NCBI RefSeq assembly: GCF_900108335.1
Contig: NZ_FNVT01000016.1
Location: 1 to 64,000, forward strand
Source: Nonomuraea solani
Lineage (GTDB): Bacteria; Actinomycetota; Actinomycetes; Streptosporangiales; Streptosporangiaceae
DNA: 64,000 nt
Direction of reading: 5' to 3'
Below the pieces are notes generated by a model. The model worked only from the letters and a program-made list of their open reading frames with translations. It did not search any database and was not told the origin of the DNA. Each line of letters begins with the position of its first letter. Within the stretch, counting starts at the first letter, position 1. A program made the position numbers and the translations under genes. Below are positions 42,464 through 51,638 of this stretch, one piece after another.

Positions 42464-43081
42464 ATGGTCAAGGACGGCAACAACGGGGCGGCCGGGTTCC
42501 TTCCCGACCGGCTCGACCTCCCGGCGCTGCGCGCCGCCGCCTCCTGCTGTGAGGGCTGCGACCTCTATCGGAACGCCACGCAGACCGTGTTCGGGGAGGG
42601 TCCGCGCCGGGCGAAATTCATGCTCGTGGGCGAGCAGCCGGGCGATCAGGAGGACCGTCAGGGGCACCCGTTCGTGGGCCCGGCGGGGCGCATTCTGGAC
42701 AAAGGACTGGAAGAAGCGGGGATCGCGCGCGAGGAGGTCTACCTCACGAACGCGGTCAAGCACTTCTCTTTCACCCCGCGAGGGAAAAGAAGAATTCACC
42801 AGAAGCCGACGGCGGCCGAGATCGACGCCTGCCGGCCGTGGCTCGACGCCGAGCTGGCCGTGGTGCGTCCCGAGGTGGTCGTCGTGCTCGGCGCCTCGGC
42901 GGCCAGGGCGCTGCTGGGGCGGGACTTCCGGGTGACGCGGCAGCGCGGGGAGCCGGTGCCGCTGGGGGACGCGGTCGCGGTGGCGACCATCCACCCGTCG
43001 GCCGTCCTGCGCGCACCCGACAGGGACGAGGCGTACGCGGGCTTCCTGGCCGACCTCCGGGCGGCGAGCCGGGTCTCCTGA
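42464..43081 (+). CDS. UdgX-type uracil-DNA glycosylase family protein
   Basis: 205 residues. Family-4-like uracil-DNA glycosylase signatures: GEQPGDQEDRQGHPFVGPAG, four cysteines for an iron-sulphur cluster (CCEGCDLY near the start, DACRPWL), VVVLGASAARALLG, and ATIHPSAVLR. The short KRRIH loop at residues 108-112 is the hallmark of UdgX, whose histidine forms a covalent bond to uracil-DNA. This is a DNA-repair or protective protein. Start ATG 42464; no strong ribosome site. Confidence 0.9.
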   Translation: MVKDGNNGAAGFLPDRLDLPALRAAASCCEGCDLYRNATQTVFGEGPRRAKFMLVGEQPGDQEDRQGHPFVGPAGRILDKGLEEAGIAREEVYLTNAVKHFSFTPRGKRRIHQKPTAAEIDACRPWLDAELAVVRPEVVVVLGASAARALLGRDFRVTRQRGEPVPLGDAVAVATIHPSAVLRAPDRDEAYAGFLADLRAASRVS

Positions 43082-43093
43082 GAGCGCAGGTCC

Positions 43094-44338
43094 CTAACGG
43101 GTCTTCTTGGCGCGGAAGTTCCTGAAGCCGGTCACCGACAGCCCCACGGCCAGCACGGTGACGGCGCACGCGATGCCGCCGCCCACCCACGCCCCGGTCA
43201 GCCCGAACGCCGTCGCGGTGGCCCCCGCCCGCAGGTCGCCCAGTCGCGGCCCGCCCGCCACGACCACCATGAAGGCCCCCTGCAGCCGTCCCCGCATCTC
43301 GTCGGGCGCGTAGAGCTGCAGGATCGACTGCCGCCACACCGACGAGATGACGTCCGCCATCCCGCCCACGGCCATGAACAGCACCACGAGCCACAGATCG
43401 TGCGCGAGCCCGGCGGCGGCCACGGCCAGCCCCCAGACCGCGATGACGATCGACAGCGCCACCCCCTGCCGCGACACCCGGCCCACCCAGCCGGAGAACA
43501 GCGCGCCGGCCACGGCGCCCATGGCCATGGCGGAGTTCATCCAGCCGAGCGCCAGCATGGAGCCGCCGAACCGCTCGGCGGCCAGCTCGGGATAGAGCGC
43601 GCGCGGCATGGCGAACACCATCGCGATGATGTCCACGACGAACGACATCATCAGCACCGGGCTCCTCACGATGAAGCTGAGCCCCTCGACGACGGCCCGG
43701 GCTCCTGGACGTCTCACCTCGCCCAGCGGAGGCAGTGAGGGCAGTCTCAGCGCCGCGTAGAGGCTCCCGGCGAAGAGCAGGGCGTCCACCGTGTACGCCG
43801 CCGCGAACCCCCCTTTGGTCAGCGCCACCGCCCCCACCATCGGCCCCGCCACCGCCCCGATGCTGTAGACCAGCGAGTTGAGCGCGTTGGCGGCGGGCAC
43901 CAGCTCCGGCTCCATGATCCGCGGAATGATCGCGCCCCTGGTCGGCCCGGTGATCGCGAAGCCGGTGGAGTTGAGCGCGACCGCGGCGAAGATCAGATAG
44001 ATGTTCCGCAGGTCGAGCAGGGCCTGGACGAGAATGAACAGGGTGGCCGCCCACGCGATCAGCGAACCGATGATGAGCAACTTGCGCCGGTCCACGGCGT
44101 CGGCGACCGCCCCGCCCCACAGCCCGAACACGATCAGCGGGATGAGGTTGGCCATGCCCAGCAGCCCGACCCAGAACGAGGAGTGGGTCAGCTCCCAGAC
44201 CTGCTGCCCGACCGCCACGACGGTCACGCCGACGCCGACGTGGGAGACGGCCTGGCCCACCCAGATCCGCCGGTACGCGGGCACGCCCAGCGGCCGGGTG
44301 TCTACCAGATGACGCTTGACCACATCCCCGAATGCCAC
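43094..44338 (-). CDS. MFS transporter
   Basis: 414 residues, about 12 membrane helices. The first region (RRIWVGQAVSHVGVGVTVVAVGQQVWELTHSSFWVGLLGMANLIPL) and the cytoplasmic loop with DAVDRRKLLIIGSL are characteristic of the enterobactin/macrolide-exporter subgroup of drug-type exporters. Substrate unknown. Neighbours are udgX (convergent, ending 12 bases away) and pdxH (ten bases from its stop), so regulation is separate. Confidence 0.9.
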   Translation of the reverse strand: MAFGDVVKRHLVDTRPLGVPAYRRIWVGQAVSHVGVGVTVVAVGQQVWELTHSSFWVGLLGMANLIPLIVFGLWGGAVADAVDRRKLLIIGSLIAWAATLFILVQALLDLRNIYLIFAAVALNSTGFAITGPTRGAIIPRIMEPELVPAANALNSLVYSIGAVAGPMVGAVALTKGGFAAAYTVDALLFAGSLYAALRLPSLPPLGEVRRPGARAVVEGLSFIVRSPVLMMSFVVDIIAMVFAMPRALYPELAAERFGGSMLALGWMNSAMAMGAVAGALFSGWVGRVSRQGVALSIVIAVWGLAVAAAGLAHDLWLVVLFMAVGGMADVISSVWRQSILQLYAPDEMRGRLQGAFMVVVAGGPRLGDLRAGATATAFGLTGAWVGGGIACAVTVLAVGLSVTGFRNFRAKKTR

Positions 44339-44348
44339 TTAGAGAACA

Positions 44349-45002
44349 TTAAGGGGCAAGCCTTTCCAAAACCCACCCGGGCCTCGTCCGCCGGTAACGC
44401 AGCCTGTCATGCATCCGATCGAGCTGCCCCTGCCAGAACTCCACCTCGATCGGGTCGACCCGGTAACCGCCCCAGAAATCGGGCACCGGCGGATCCTCGG
44501 GCCAGCGCGCCGCCAGCTCCTCGTAGCGGGCGTCGAGGTCCTCGCGCGAGCGCACCACGGCCGACTGCCGCGAGGCCCAGGCGCCGATGCGCGACCCGTA
44601 GGGGCGGGAGGCGAAATAGTGGGCGGACTCCTCGTGGGAGATCCGCGTGACGATGCCCTCGACGCGCACCTGGCGGCGCACCGGGTGCCAGGGGAACAGC
44701 AGCGAGGCCCGGGGGTTCTCGGCCAGGTCGCGCCCCTTGCGCGACTCGTAGTTGGTGTAGAAGACGAATCCGCGTTCGTCGTAGCCCTTCAGCAGGACCG
44801 TCCTGGCGCTGGGGCGCCCGCCGGCGGAGGCGGTGGCCAGGATCATGGCGTTGGGTTCGGGCAGGCCGGCGTCGAGCGCGTCCTGGAACCAGGTGGTGAA
44901 TTGCGCGATGGGGTCGGACGAGAGATCTGATTCGAGCAGCGGCCGGCCCTCGTACGTACGGCGAAGCCCCGCCAGCAAGGGCGGGCGCGGGGTGGCATCC
45001 AC
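44349..45002 (-). CDS. pdxH: Pyridoxamine 5'-phosphate oxidase
   Basis: A 217-residue FMN enzyme that oxidises pyridoxamine/pyridoxine phosphate to PLP. Motifs: LPEPNAMILATASAGGRPSARTVLLKGYDERGFVFYTNYESRKG (FMN and phosphate contacts), FPWHPVRRQVRVEG, and the C-terminal EFWQGQLDRMHDRLRYRR with substrate-binding arginines. The start is uncertain: GTG 45002 fits usual length (217 residues), while an upstream in-frame start at 45047 would add 15 residues. Divergent from citrate synthase, a neighbourhood seen in other actinomycetes. Confidence 0.9.
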   Translation of the reverse strand: MDATPRPPLLAGLRRTYEGRPLLESDLSSDPIAQFTTWFQDALDAGLPEPNAMILATASAGGRPSARTVLLKGYDERGFVFYTNYESRKGRDLAENPRASLLFPWHPVRRQVRVEGIVTRISHEESAHYFASRPYGSRIGAWASRQSAVVRSREDLDARYEELAARWPEDPPVPDFWGGYRVDPIEVEFWQGQLDRMHDRLRYRRTRPGWVLERLAP

Positions 45003-45181
45003 GAGACGGTATTCTTGCGCGCTTGCGTGGCGGATCCCACGCACCACCCCCGACCAGCGGGTTTGGCCTTACGGCGGGTCCCGAGACCGACCATGAGCTG
45101 GGAGGGGGTTAAATTGACCCGCCGGTATCTCGACATCAAGGCATTGCCCAAACATGGCAACAGAAGGGGAGGCGGCCGAGC

Positions 45182-46288
45182 ATGTCCGACTTCAAACCCG
45201 GGCTCGAAGGCGTCGTAGCTTTCGAAACCGAGATCGCGGAACCGGACAAAGAAGGGGGCGCCCTTCGATACCGGGGCGTCGACATCGAAGAGCTGGTCGG
45301 CCGTGTCCCGTTCGGGCACGTTTGGGGCCTGCTGGTCGACAACAAGTTCCAGCCGGGCCTGCCCCCGGCGGAGCCGTACCCCATCCCTGTCCACTCCGGT
45401 GACATCCGCGTAGACGTACAGAGCGCGCTGGCCATGCTGGCTCCGGCCTATGGCTTCAAGGCTCTGCTCGACATCAGTGACGAGGAGGCGCGCGACCAGC
45501 TCGCCCGTGCCTCCGTGATGGCCCTCTCCTTCGTTGCGCAGTCCGCGCGCGGCCTCGGCCTGCCGATGGTGCCGCAGAGCCGCGTCGACGAGGCCAAGAC
45601 CATCGTCGAACGTTTCATGATCCGCTGGCGCGGTGAGCCTGATCCGAAGCACGTCAAGGCCATCGACGCCTACTGGACCTCCGCCGCCGAGCACGGCATG
45701 AACGCCTCGACGTTCACCGCCCGCGTCATCGCCTCCACCGGGGCCGACGTGGCGGCCGCGCTCTCCGGTGCCGTCGGCGCCATGTCGGGCCCGCTGCACG
45801 GCGGCGCCCCGGCCCGCGTGCTGCACATGATCGAGGGCGTCGAGCAGCTCGGCGACGCCAAGAAGTACGTCCAGGGCGAGCTCGACAAGGGCAACAGGCT
45901 CATGGGCTTCGGGCACCGCGTCTACCGCGCCGAGGACCCGCGTGCCCGCGTGCTGCGACGCACCGCCAAGGAGCTCGACGCGCCTCGCTACGAGGTCGCG
46001 GCGGCGCTGGAGCAGGCCGCGCTGGAGGAGCTGCACGCCCGCAAGCCCGACCGGGTGCTGGCCACCAACGTGGAATATTGGGCGGCCGTGGTCCTCGACT
46101 TCGCCGAGGTGCCGTCGCACATGTTCACCTCGATGTTCACCTGCGCCCGCACGGCCGGCTGGGCCGCGCACATCCTTGAGCAGAAGCTGACGGGCCGTCT
46201 GGTCCGCCCGAGCGCCAACTACATCGGCCCGGCCTCTCGCCCGCTCGGCGAGGTTCCCGGCGCCGACGAGGTGACCGGCAAGTTCTGA
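45182..46288 (+). CDS. citA: Citrate synthase (type II-like)
   Basis: A 368-residue enzyme condensing acetyl-CoA with oxaloacetate. Active-site pieces: the histidine of GPLHGGAPA, GFGHRVYRAEDPRARVL (second histidine and arginine), the aspartate in VLDFAEVPSHMFT, and an arginine near RPSANYIGP. Beginning MSDFKPGLEGVVAFETEIAEPD is typical of actinobacterial citrate synthase 2. The ATG at 45182 has GGAGGCGG a few bases upstream. A good terminator follows. Confidence 0.93.
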   Translation: MSDFKPGLEGVVAFETEIAEPDKEGGALRYRGVDIEELVGRVPFGHVWGLLVDNKFQPGLPPAEPYPIPVHSGDIRVDVQSALAMLAPAYGFKALLDISDEEARDQLARASVMALSFVAQSARGLGLPMVPQSRVDEAKTIVERFMIRWRGEPDPKHVKAIDAYWTSAAEHGMNASTFTARVIASTGADVAAALSGAVGAMSGPLHGGAPARVLHMIEGVEQLGDAKKYVQGELDKGNRLMGFGHRVYRAEDPRARVLRRTAKELDAPRYEVAAALEQAALEELHARKPDRVLATNVEYWAAVVLDFAEVPSHMFTSMFTCARTAGWAAHILEQKLTGRLVRPSANYIGPASRPLGEVPGADEVTGKF

Positions 46289-46295
46289 TCTCCCC

Positions 46296-46340
46296 ACGGC
46301 TACCGCGCGGCGCACGCCTCGCGGTAGCCGTTTCGTTTTC
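46296..46340 (+). terminator. Terminator after citrate synthase
   Basis: ACGGCTACCGCG (46296-46307) pairs with CGCGGTAGCCGT (46320-46331) in a 12-base stem, followed by TTCGTTTTC. Good Rho-independent terminator. Confidence 0.85.
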
Positions 46341-46522
46341 CCCGAGGTAAGACGAAACGCACTAGGGGAAAGTGGTTCCTTGACCGCCTCCTGTCAACGG
46401 CTCAGCCTGACTGCAGGCAATCCCCAGCCCTCCCAAGAGCAGGCCCCGACGATCCCGCCGCAGCGGGCTCGTCCATGCCCGCCTGCCCCTCCTCCGATGG
46501 GAGGGCGGTAAGGAGGCACGTC

Positions 46523-48091
46523 ATGAGCTCATCCAACGGCGAGCCCACATCCGGCTTAACCAGGCGCGGCTTCCTGGCGGGCGTGGGAGTGGGGGCGGCG
46601 ACCCTGACGCTCACCCCCGCCGAGGCCCTCGCCAAGGTCGTGACGGCCCAGGCCGGCGGCCTGGCCACCGCACCCGACAGGTTCGGGCGGGTCTTCAACC
46701 TGCCCCCGTTCGCGGACTTCAACGCACCCTCCCTGAGAGGGGCCCTGCTGGAGATGGGCCGCACCGGCGGCGTCGTCGACGCCAAGGACCCGCTCCAGGA
46801 AGGCCCGATCCGCCTGATCACCAACCCCGAGCTCAGCCCGAACAACCTGGACAACGCCTCGCACACGGCGGGCCTGACGTTCCTGGGCCAGTTCATCGAC
46901 CACGACATGACGTTCGACGAGGCCTCGCCGCTCGGCGTGGTGACGGCGCCCGAGGAGTCACCCAACTCCAGGACGCCGGGCTTCGACCTCGACAGCGTCT
47001 ACGGCGGTGGCCCCGCCGCCGACCCCCGGCTCTACAACCCCTCCGACACCGCCAAGTTCCGGATCGAAAGCGGCGGCAGGTTCGAGGACGTCCCCCGTAC
47101 GGCGAACCGCACGGCGATCATCTCCGACCCCCGCAACGACGAGAACCTCATGATCAGCGGGCTGCACGCCGCGTTCCTGCTGTTCCACAACCGCGTCGTG
47201 GACCATCTGCGGGCCGCCGGACAGCAGGGCAACGTCTTCGAGGCCGCCAGGCAACTGGTCAGGTGGCACTACCAGTGGCTGGTGCTCAGGGAGTTCCTGC
47301 CGCTCACCATCGGCCAGAGCGTCGTCGACGACATCCTGAGGAACGGGCGGCGCTTCTACCGGCCGGCGGCCGGGGAGCAGTTCATCCCCGTCGAGTTCCA
47401 GGGCGCGGCCTACCGGTTCGGGCACAGTCAGGTACGTCCGTCCTACCGCGCGAACCTCGCGGGCAACGCCGACAACACGCCCTTCTTCGGCTTCATCTTC
47501 GACCCCGCGGGACAGGGCCAGGCCGACCCCGTGGACCTCCGTGGCGGGGCCAGGGCGCCCAGGCGCTTCATCGGCTGGCAGACGTTCTTCGACTTCGGAG
47601 ACGGCGAGGTACGGCCGAACAAGCGCATCGACACCAAGATCTCCACCCCGCTGCTCAACCTGCCGCTGGGCGCCATCCCCTCCGGCGACCCGCCCACGTC
47701 GCTGCCACAGCGGAACCTGCTGCGCCACGTCACCTGGTCGATCCCGTCGGGGCAGAACATCGCGCGCGCGATCGGCGTACCGGCCCTGGAGGCCCAGCAC
47801 TTCCCCGAGTTGCAGGCGATCGGCCACGGCCTGCCCGCCAGCACCCCGCTCTGGTACTACGTGCTCAAGGAGGCCGAGGTCCTGGCCGGCGGCCTGCGCC
47901 TGGCGGGCGCAGGCGCCAGGATCGTCGGCGAGGTCTTCATCGGGCTGCTGCAGCTCGACCAGAGCTCGTTCCTGCGTACCAACCCGACCTGGCGGCCGAC
48001 GCTGCCACGGCGGTCCGGCGCCACGGGCGACTTCCGGATGGTCGACCTGCTCACCTTCGCGCGGGTGGACCCGGCGAGCCGGGGCCAGTGA
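46523..48091 (+). CDS. Tat-exported haem peroxidase (animal-type)
   Basis: 522 residues. A twin-arginine signal (TRRGFLAGVGVGAATLTL, RR at about 14-15) indicates folded, cofactor-containing export. The catalytic domain belongs to the animal haem peroxidase superfamily: distal histidine in FLGQFIDHDMTFDE, RTANRTAIISDPRNDENLMISGLHAAFLLFHN, and a proximal histidine region YRFGHSQVRPSYR. It probably oxidises halides or phenolic compounds outside the cell. The ATG has GGTAAGGAGGCACGTC upstream. Its last 41 bases overlap the convergent LuxR-type gene. Confidence 0.88.
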   Translation: MSSSNGEPTSGLTRRGFLAGVGVGAATLTLTPAEALAKVVTAQAGGLATAPDRFGRVFNLPPFADFNAPSLRGALLEMGRTGGVVDAKDPLQEGPIRLITNPELSPNNLDNASHTAGLTFLGQFIDHDMTFDEASPLGVVTAPEESPNSRTPGFDLDSVYGGGPAADPRLYNPSDTAKFRIESGGRFEDVPRTANRTAIISDPRNDENLMISGLHAAFLLFHNRVVDHLRAAGQQGNVFEAARQLVRWHYQWLVLREFLPLTIGQSVVDDILRNGRRFYRPAAGEQFIPVEFQGAAYRFGHSQVRPSYRANLAGNADNTPFFGFIFDPAGQGQADPVDLRGGARAPRRFIGWQTFFDFGDGEVRPNKRIDTKISTPLLNLPLGAIPSGDPPTSLPQRNLLRHVTWSIPSGQNIARAIGVPALEAQHFPELQAIGHGLPASTPLWYYVLKEAEVLAGGLRLAGAGARIVGEVFIGLLQLDQSSFLRTNPTWRPTLPRRSGATGDFRMVDLLTFARVDPASRGQ

Positions 48092-48947
48092 GTCCGGTGC
48101 GGGGCCGCTCACCGGGCGGCCCCGCGGCCACCAGCCCCGCGCGGTAGGCGATCGTCAGGGCCTCGGCGCTGTTGTGCGCGCCGAGCTTCCTGAACAGCCT
48201 GGCCCTGGTGCTCTCCACGGTCTTGCTCGCGATCCCGAGCAGCCGGGCGGTCTGCCTGATCGTGTGGCCGAGGGCGATCGCGCGCAGCACGTCCGCCTCG
48301 CGCGCGGTCAGCCTCGGTACGGGATTCAGCGGCCGCCCCGCGCCCGCCCCCACCACCAGGTAGTCCTTGGACACCAGGTCCAGGACCGCGCACAGGTGGT
48401 CCGGCACGTCCCGCAGCCACAGAACGGCTTGGGCGCCGTTCGCGATGGCCTCCGCCACCGTCGCGGCCTGGGGCGCCGCCGACGGCACCGCCACGGCCAG
48501 GGCCCCGAGGCGCGCGGGCAGCGCCCAGTCGGCCGCCACGGGGTCCACCAGCACCGCCGTGCACCGGATCCCGGCCCAGTCCAGCGCGTCCTCGTCGTAC
48601 GGAAGCGCGTCCCGCAGCACGGCCAGCGCCCGCCCGCACTCGATCAGCGCCCGCGCCACCACCTCGAAGGCGATGGGGCACTTGGACTGCACGACCACCA
48701 GGTCACGGCCGGGCACCTCCGCCGGGCGCGGCACGTTCCCCGGCAGGCCGAGCAGCCCGCGGAAGACGGCCTGCCCAGGGCCGGCGACGCCGAGCTTGCG
48801 GTAGATGCGCCGCCGGTGGTTCTCCACCGCGCAGCGGGAGACGGACAGCAGGTCGGCGATCTCCTGGGCGCTGTGGCCCGAACCGGTCAGAGAGAGGATC
48901 TCCAGCTCTCTGACGGTCAGGACATAAGCATCTTCCATGGCCATCAC
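48051..48947 (-). CDS. Regulator with LuxR-type HTH at both ends
   Basis: 298 residues with an unusual layout: an N-terminal LuxR-type HTH (about 10-54; TVRELEILSLTGSGHSAQEIADLLSVSRCAVENHRRRIYRKLGV), a middle domain resembling a degenerate response-regulator receiver (about 80-205, with VLVDP), and a second LuxR HTH at the C-terminus (about 213-259; LTAREADVLRAIALGHTIRQTARLLGIASKTVESTRARLFRKLG). Both HTHs keep the expected hydrophobic and basic residues. It converges on the peroxidase gene and could regulate neighbouring genes. Start 48947 is a GTG; alternatives follow closely. Confidence 0.85.
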   Translation of the reverse strand: MMAMEDAYVLTVRELEILSLTGSGHSAQEIADLLSVSRCAVENHRRRIYRKLGVAGPGQAVFRGLLGLPGNVPRPAEVPGRDLVVVQSKCPIAFEVVARALIECGRALAVLRDALPYDEDALDWAGIRCTAVLVDPVAADWALPARLGALAVAVPSAAPQAATVAEAIANGAQAVLWLRDVPDHLCAVLDLVSKDYLVVGAGAGRPLNPVPRLTAREADVLRAIALGHTIRQTARLLGIASKTVESTRARLFRKLGAHNSAEALTIAYRAGLVAAGPPGERPRTGLTGPGSPGPPARR

Positions 48948-49094
48948 GCCTCATGCGACTTGACTGGAACGTGAGATTCCCGGAGCGCTTAGTCAAGTGT
49001 GCGGGCATCACAGGCGTCCTGACATGGCGTCGGAGATGAAAGTTTCACAGGTCTCAAAATCCGGACCGCGTGCGAGCCATTCCGCGCAGGTCGG

Positions 49095-49110
49095 TAGGCT
49101 CCGTTACGTG
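49095..49110 (+). promoter_or_regulatory. -10 element of a leaderless serC promoter
   Basis: TAGGCT at 49095-49100, seven bases before GTG 49108. Such spacing places the first transcribed base at or next to the start codon. No clear -35. Confidence 0.5.
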
Positions 49111-50217
49111 GCTGACATCGTAATTCCCGCTGACATCAAGCCCGCCGACGGCCGATTCGGCTGCGGGCCCTCGAAGGTTCGTCCCGAGCAACTGGCCGCG
49201 CTCGCCGCCTCCGGCGCGAGTCTCATGGGCACCTCCCATCGCCAGAAGCCCGTCAAGAACCTGGTCGGCCGCGTGCGCTCCGGCCTGGCCGACCTGTTCT
49301 CGCTGCCCGAGGGCTACCAGGTCGTGCTCGGCAACGGCGGCACCACCGCGTTCTGGGACATCGCCGCCTTCGGGCTGGTCCGCGAGAAGTCCCAGCACCT
49401 GTCGTTCGGCGAGTTCTCCTCGAAGTTCGCCACGGTCACCAAGAAGGCGCCCTGGCTGGCCGAGCCGAGCGTCATCAAGGCCGAGGTCGGCACCTTCCCG
49501 ACGGCGGTCGCCGAGGACGGCGTCGACGTCTACGCGCTCACCCACAACGAGACCTCGACCGGTGTGGCCATGCCGATCAGCCGCGTGGGCTCCGACGACT
49601 CGCTGGTGCTCGTAGACGCCACCTCCGGCGCCGGCGGCCTGCCCGTCGACATCGCCGAGACCGACGTCTACTACTTCGCGCCGCAGAAGAGCTTCGCCTC
49701 CGACGGCGGCCTGTGGATCGCGATCATGTCGCCGCGCGCGCTGGCCAGGGTCGAGGAGATCGCCGCGTCCGGCCGCTACGTGCCGGAGTTCTTCAGCCTG
49801 CCCGTCGCGATCGACAACTCCGCCAAGGACCAGACCTACAACACCCCCGCGGTGGCGACGCTGTTCCTGCTGGCCGACCAGCTCGACTGGATGAACGGCA
49901 ACGGCGGCCTGGCCTGGACCACGGCCCGCACGGCCGACTCCAGCCAGCGCCTCTACACGTGGGCGGAGAAGTCCTCCTACGCCACGCCGTTCGCCGCGCC
50001 CGAGTTCCGCTCGCAGGTGGTCGGCACGATCGACTTCTCCGACGACGTCGACGCCGCGGCCGTGGCCAAGGTGCTGCGCGCCAACGACATCGTCGACACC
50101 GAGCCCTACCGCAAGCTGGGCCGCAAGCAACTGCGCGTCGCGATGTTCCCGGCCATCGACCCGGCCGACGTCGAGAAGCTGACGACCTGCGTCGACTACG
50201 TGGTCGAGCGCCTCTAG
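49108..50217 (+). CDS. serC: Phosphoserine aminotransferase
   Basis: A 369-residue PLP enzyme of serine (and PLP) biosynthesis converting 3-phosphohydroxypyruvate to phosphoserine. Typical stretches: KPADGRFGCGPSKVRPEQL, MGTSHRQKPVKNLVGRVRSGL, VVLGNGGTTAFWDIAAFGLV, THNETSTGVAMPI, and the PLP lysine in YYFAPQKSFASDGGLW. I choose GTG 49108 (MADIVIPADIK). The promoter -10 TAGGCT sits exactly seven bases before this GTG, so the message is probably leaderless. Confidence 0.92.
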   Translation: MADIVIPADIKPADGRFGCGPSKVRPEQLAALAASGASLMGTSHRQKPVKNLVGRVRSGLADLFSLPEGYQVVLGNGGTTAFWDIAAFGLVREKSQHLSFGEFSSKFATVTKKAPWLAEPSVIKAEVGTFPTAVAEDGVDVYALTHNETSTGVAMPISRVGSDDSLVLVDATSGAGGLPVDIAETDVYYFAPQKSFASDGGLWIAIMSPRALARVEEIAASGRYVPEFFSLPVAIDNSAKDQTYNTPAVATLFLLADQLDWMNGNGGLAWTTARTADSSQRLYTWAEKSSYATPFAAPEFRSQVVGTIDFSDDVDAAAVAKVLRANDIVDTEPYRKLGRKQLRVAMFPAIDPADVEKLTTCVDYVVERL

Positions 50218-50257
50218 TCGTCCCCGCGAGAACCCGCGAGACCCCGCGAGTCCCCTT

Positions 50258-50292
50258 GGCCGGCACCGGCGTCATCGGTGCCGGCCGTTTCG
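50258..50292 (+). terminator. Terminator after serC
   Basis: GGCCGGCACCG (50258-50268) pairs with CGGTGCCGGCC (50276-50286); loop of seven bases, then GTTTCGT. Good stem, modest T-run. Confidence 0.75.
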
Positions 50293-50319
50293 TACGTCCC
50301 TCCGGCCTAGGAACCCTCT

Positions 50320-50901
50320 TTGCCCGACATGACCCCCTCCGGCCGCAGGAGCGCGCGGCCGAAGAGCCTCGGCTATCTCATGTTCGCCAGCCGCTGGCTC
50401 CAGGTCCCGCTCTATCTGGGCCTCATCGTGGCCCAGGCCGTCTACGTCTGGCAGTTCGCGCTCGAACTGTGGCACCTGATCGAGACGGTCTTCCTGCACA
50501 AGGAGACGACGCTGGTGGCGCCCTCGCCCGAGGTCGTGGTCATGCTGACGGTCCTGGCGCTCATCGACGTGGTGATGATCTCCAACCTGCTGATCATGGT
50601 GATCATCGGCGGCTACGAGACCTTCGTCTCCCGCATCGACCTCAACGACCACCCGGACGAGCCGGAGTGGCTCTCCCACGTCAACGCGAACGTGCTGAAG
50701 GTCAAGCTGGCCACCGCCATCATCGGCATCTCGTCGGTGCACCTGCTGCAGACGTTCATCCGCGCGCAGTCGACCCCCAACGACAAGATCATGTGGCAGA
50801 CGATCATCCACCTGGCCTTCGTGGCCTCGGCCATCGGCCTGGCCTACATCGACCGCCTGCTGGCCACCTCACCCGCCGAGCACACCCGCTCGCACCTCTA
50901 G
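50320..50901 (+). CDS. YqhA/UPF0114-like membrane protein
   Basis: 193 residues with four hydrophobic segments. It matches the UPF0114 (YqhA) family: FASRWLQVPLYLGLIVAQAVYVW, ALIDVVMISNLLIMVIIGGYETFVSRIDL, then ANVLKVKLATAIIGISSVHLLQTFI and LAFVASAIGLAYIDRL. Function of the family is unknown. The start is either TTG 50320 (AGGA upstream) or ATG 50329. It ends four bases into the convergent rhomboid gene. Confidence 0.85.
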   Translation: MPDMTPSGRRSARPKSLGYLMFASRWLQVPLYLGLIVAQAVYVWQFALELWHLIETVFLHKETTLVAPSPEVVVMLTVLALIDVVMISNLLIMVIIGGYETFVSRIDLNDHPDEPEWLSHVNANVLKVKLATAIIGISSVHLLQTFIRAQSTPNDKIMWQTIIHLAFVASAIGLAYIDRLLATSPAEHTRSHL

Positions 50902-51533
50902 AACGAGTACGGCTGCGCGGCCGGCACCGCCCGCTTGCGGCGCAGCACCCAGCCGGCCACCACGCCGCCCACGAGGCCGAACAGGTGCCCCTGCCAGGAG
51001 ATGCCCTCCTGGTTGGGCAGCAGGCCCGCCAGGATCCCCCAGTAGGCGATGCCCACGCCGACGGCGATGGCGATGTCGAGGAGCCTGCGGTCGAACAGGC
51101 CGCGGGCCAGGATGTAGCCGAAGTAGCCGAACACCAGGCCGCTCGCGCCCACGGTGTAGACCATCGGGCTGGCCACCCAGGTGCCCAGGCCACCGATGAG
51201 GATGATCATCACGGTGGCCCAGAGGAACTTGCGCACATCACGAAGCCCGGCCAGGAAGCCCAGGATCAGCAGCGGCAGCGAGTTGGCGATGAGGTGACCG
51301 AAACCGATGTGCAGGAACGGGGCGAAGATGATGCCCACCAGCCCGTCGGGGTCCCAGCCGCGGATGCCGAACTGGTAGTCGAGCGCGCCGTTGAGGAAGA
51401 AGTCGACACCCTCGACCACCCACATGACGGCGAGCATGCCGACGACGATGATGAGCGCGCTGAGCGCACCGGACAGCAGGGCTCCGGCACCGCGCTTGGC
51501 CGACTCGAAGCTGGAACCCGAATAGTCGCTCAT
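50898..51533 (-). CDS. Rhomboid-family intramembrane serine protease
   Basis: 211 residues, six hydrophobic segments. Catalytic serine in the GASG motif (YTVGASGLVFGYFGY) and histidine in SWQGHLFGLVGG; HIGFGHLIANSLPLLILG is the family's HxxxxHLxxN-like block (here with HIANS-type layout). It cleaves substrates within the membrane. A cytoplasmic N-terminus precedes the first helix. The gene is convergent with YqhA, and downstream of the crotonase group without linkage. Confidence 0.88.
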   Translation of the reverse strand: MSDYSGSSFESAKRGAGALLSGALSALIIVVGMLAVMWVVEGVDFFLNGALDYQFGIRGWDPDGLVGIIFAPFLHIGFGHLIANSLPLLILGFLAGLRDVRKFLWATVMIILIGGLGTWVASPMVYTVGASGLVFGYFGYILARGLFDRRLLDIAIAVGVGIAYWGILAGLLPNQEGISWQGHLFGLVGGVVAGWVLRRKRAVPAAQPYSF

Positions 51534-51638
51534 GCGCTCTCCCGGTAGTTCGTCTCCTCTTTCTTTACCGTAACCAGGAACGGCTACGCGCGCGTTAAAG
51601 AGTCCCCTCCCGCTCTTTGAGGCCGCGGGAGGGGCCGG

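Noticed and set aside
50220..50255. Three near-identical CCCGCGAGA-like units after serC
   Set aside because: Short, imperfect, low complexity; likely GC-rich chance or slippage and not worth a separate feature.
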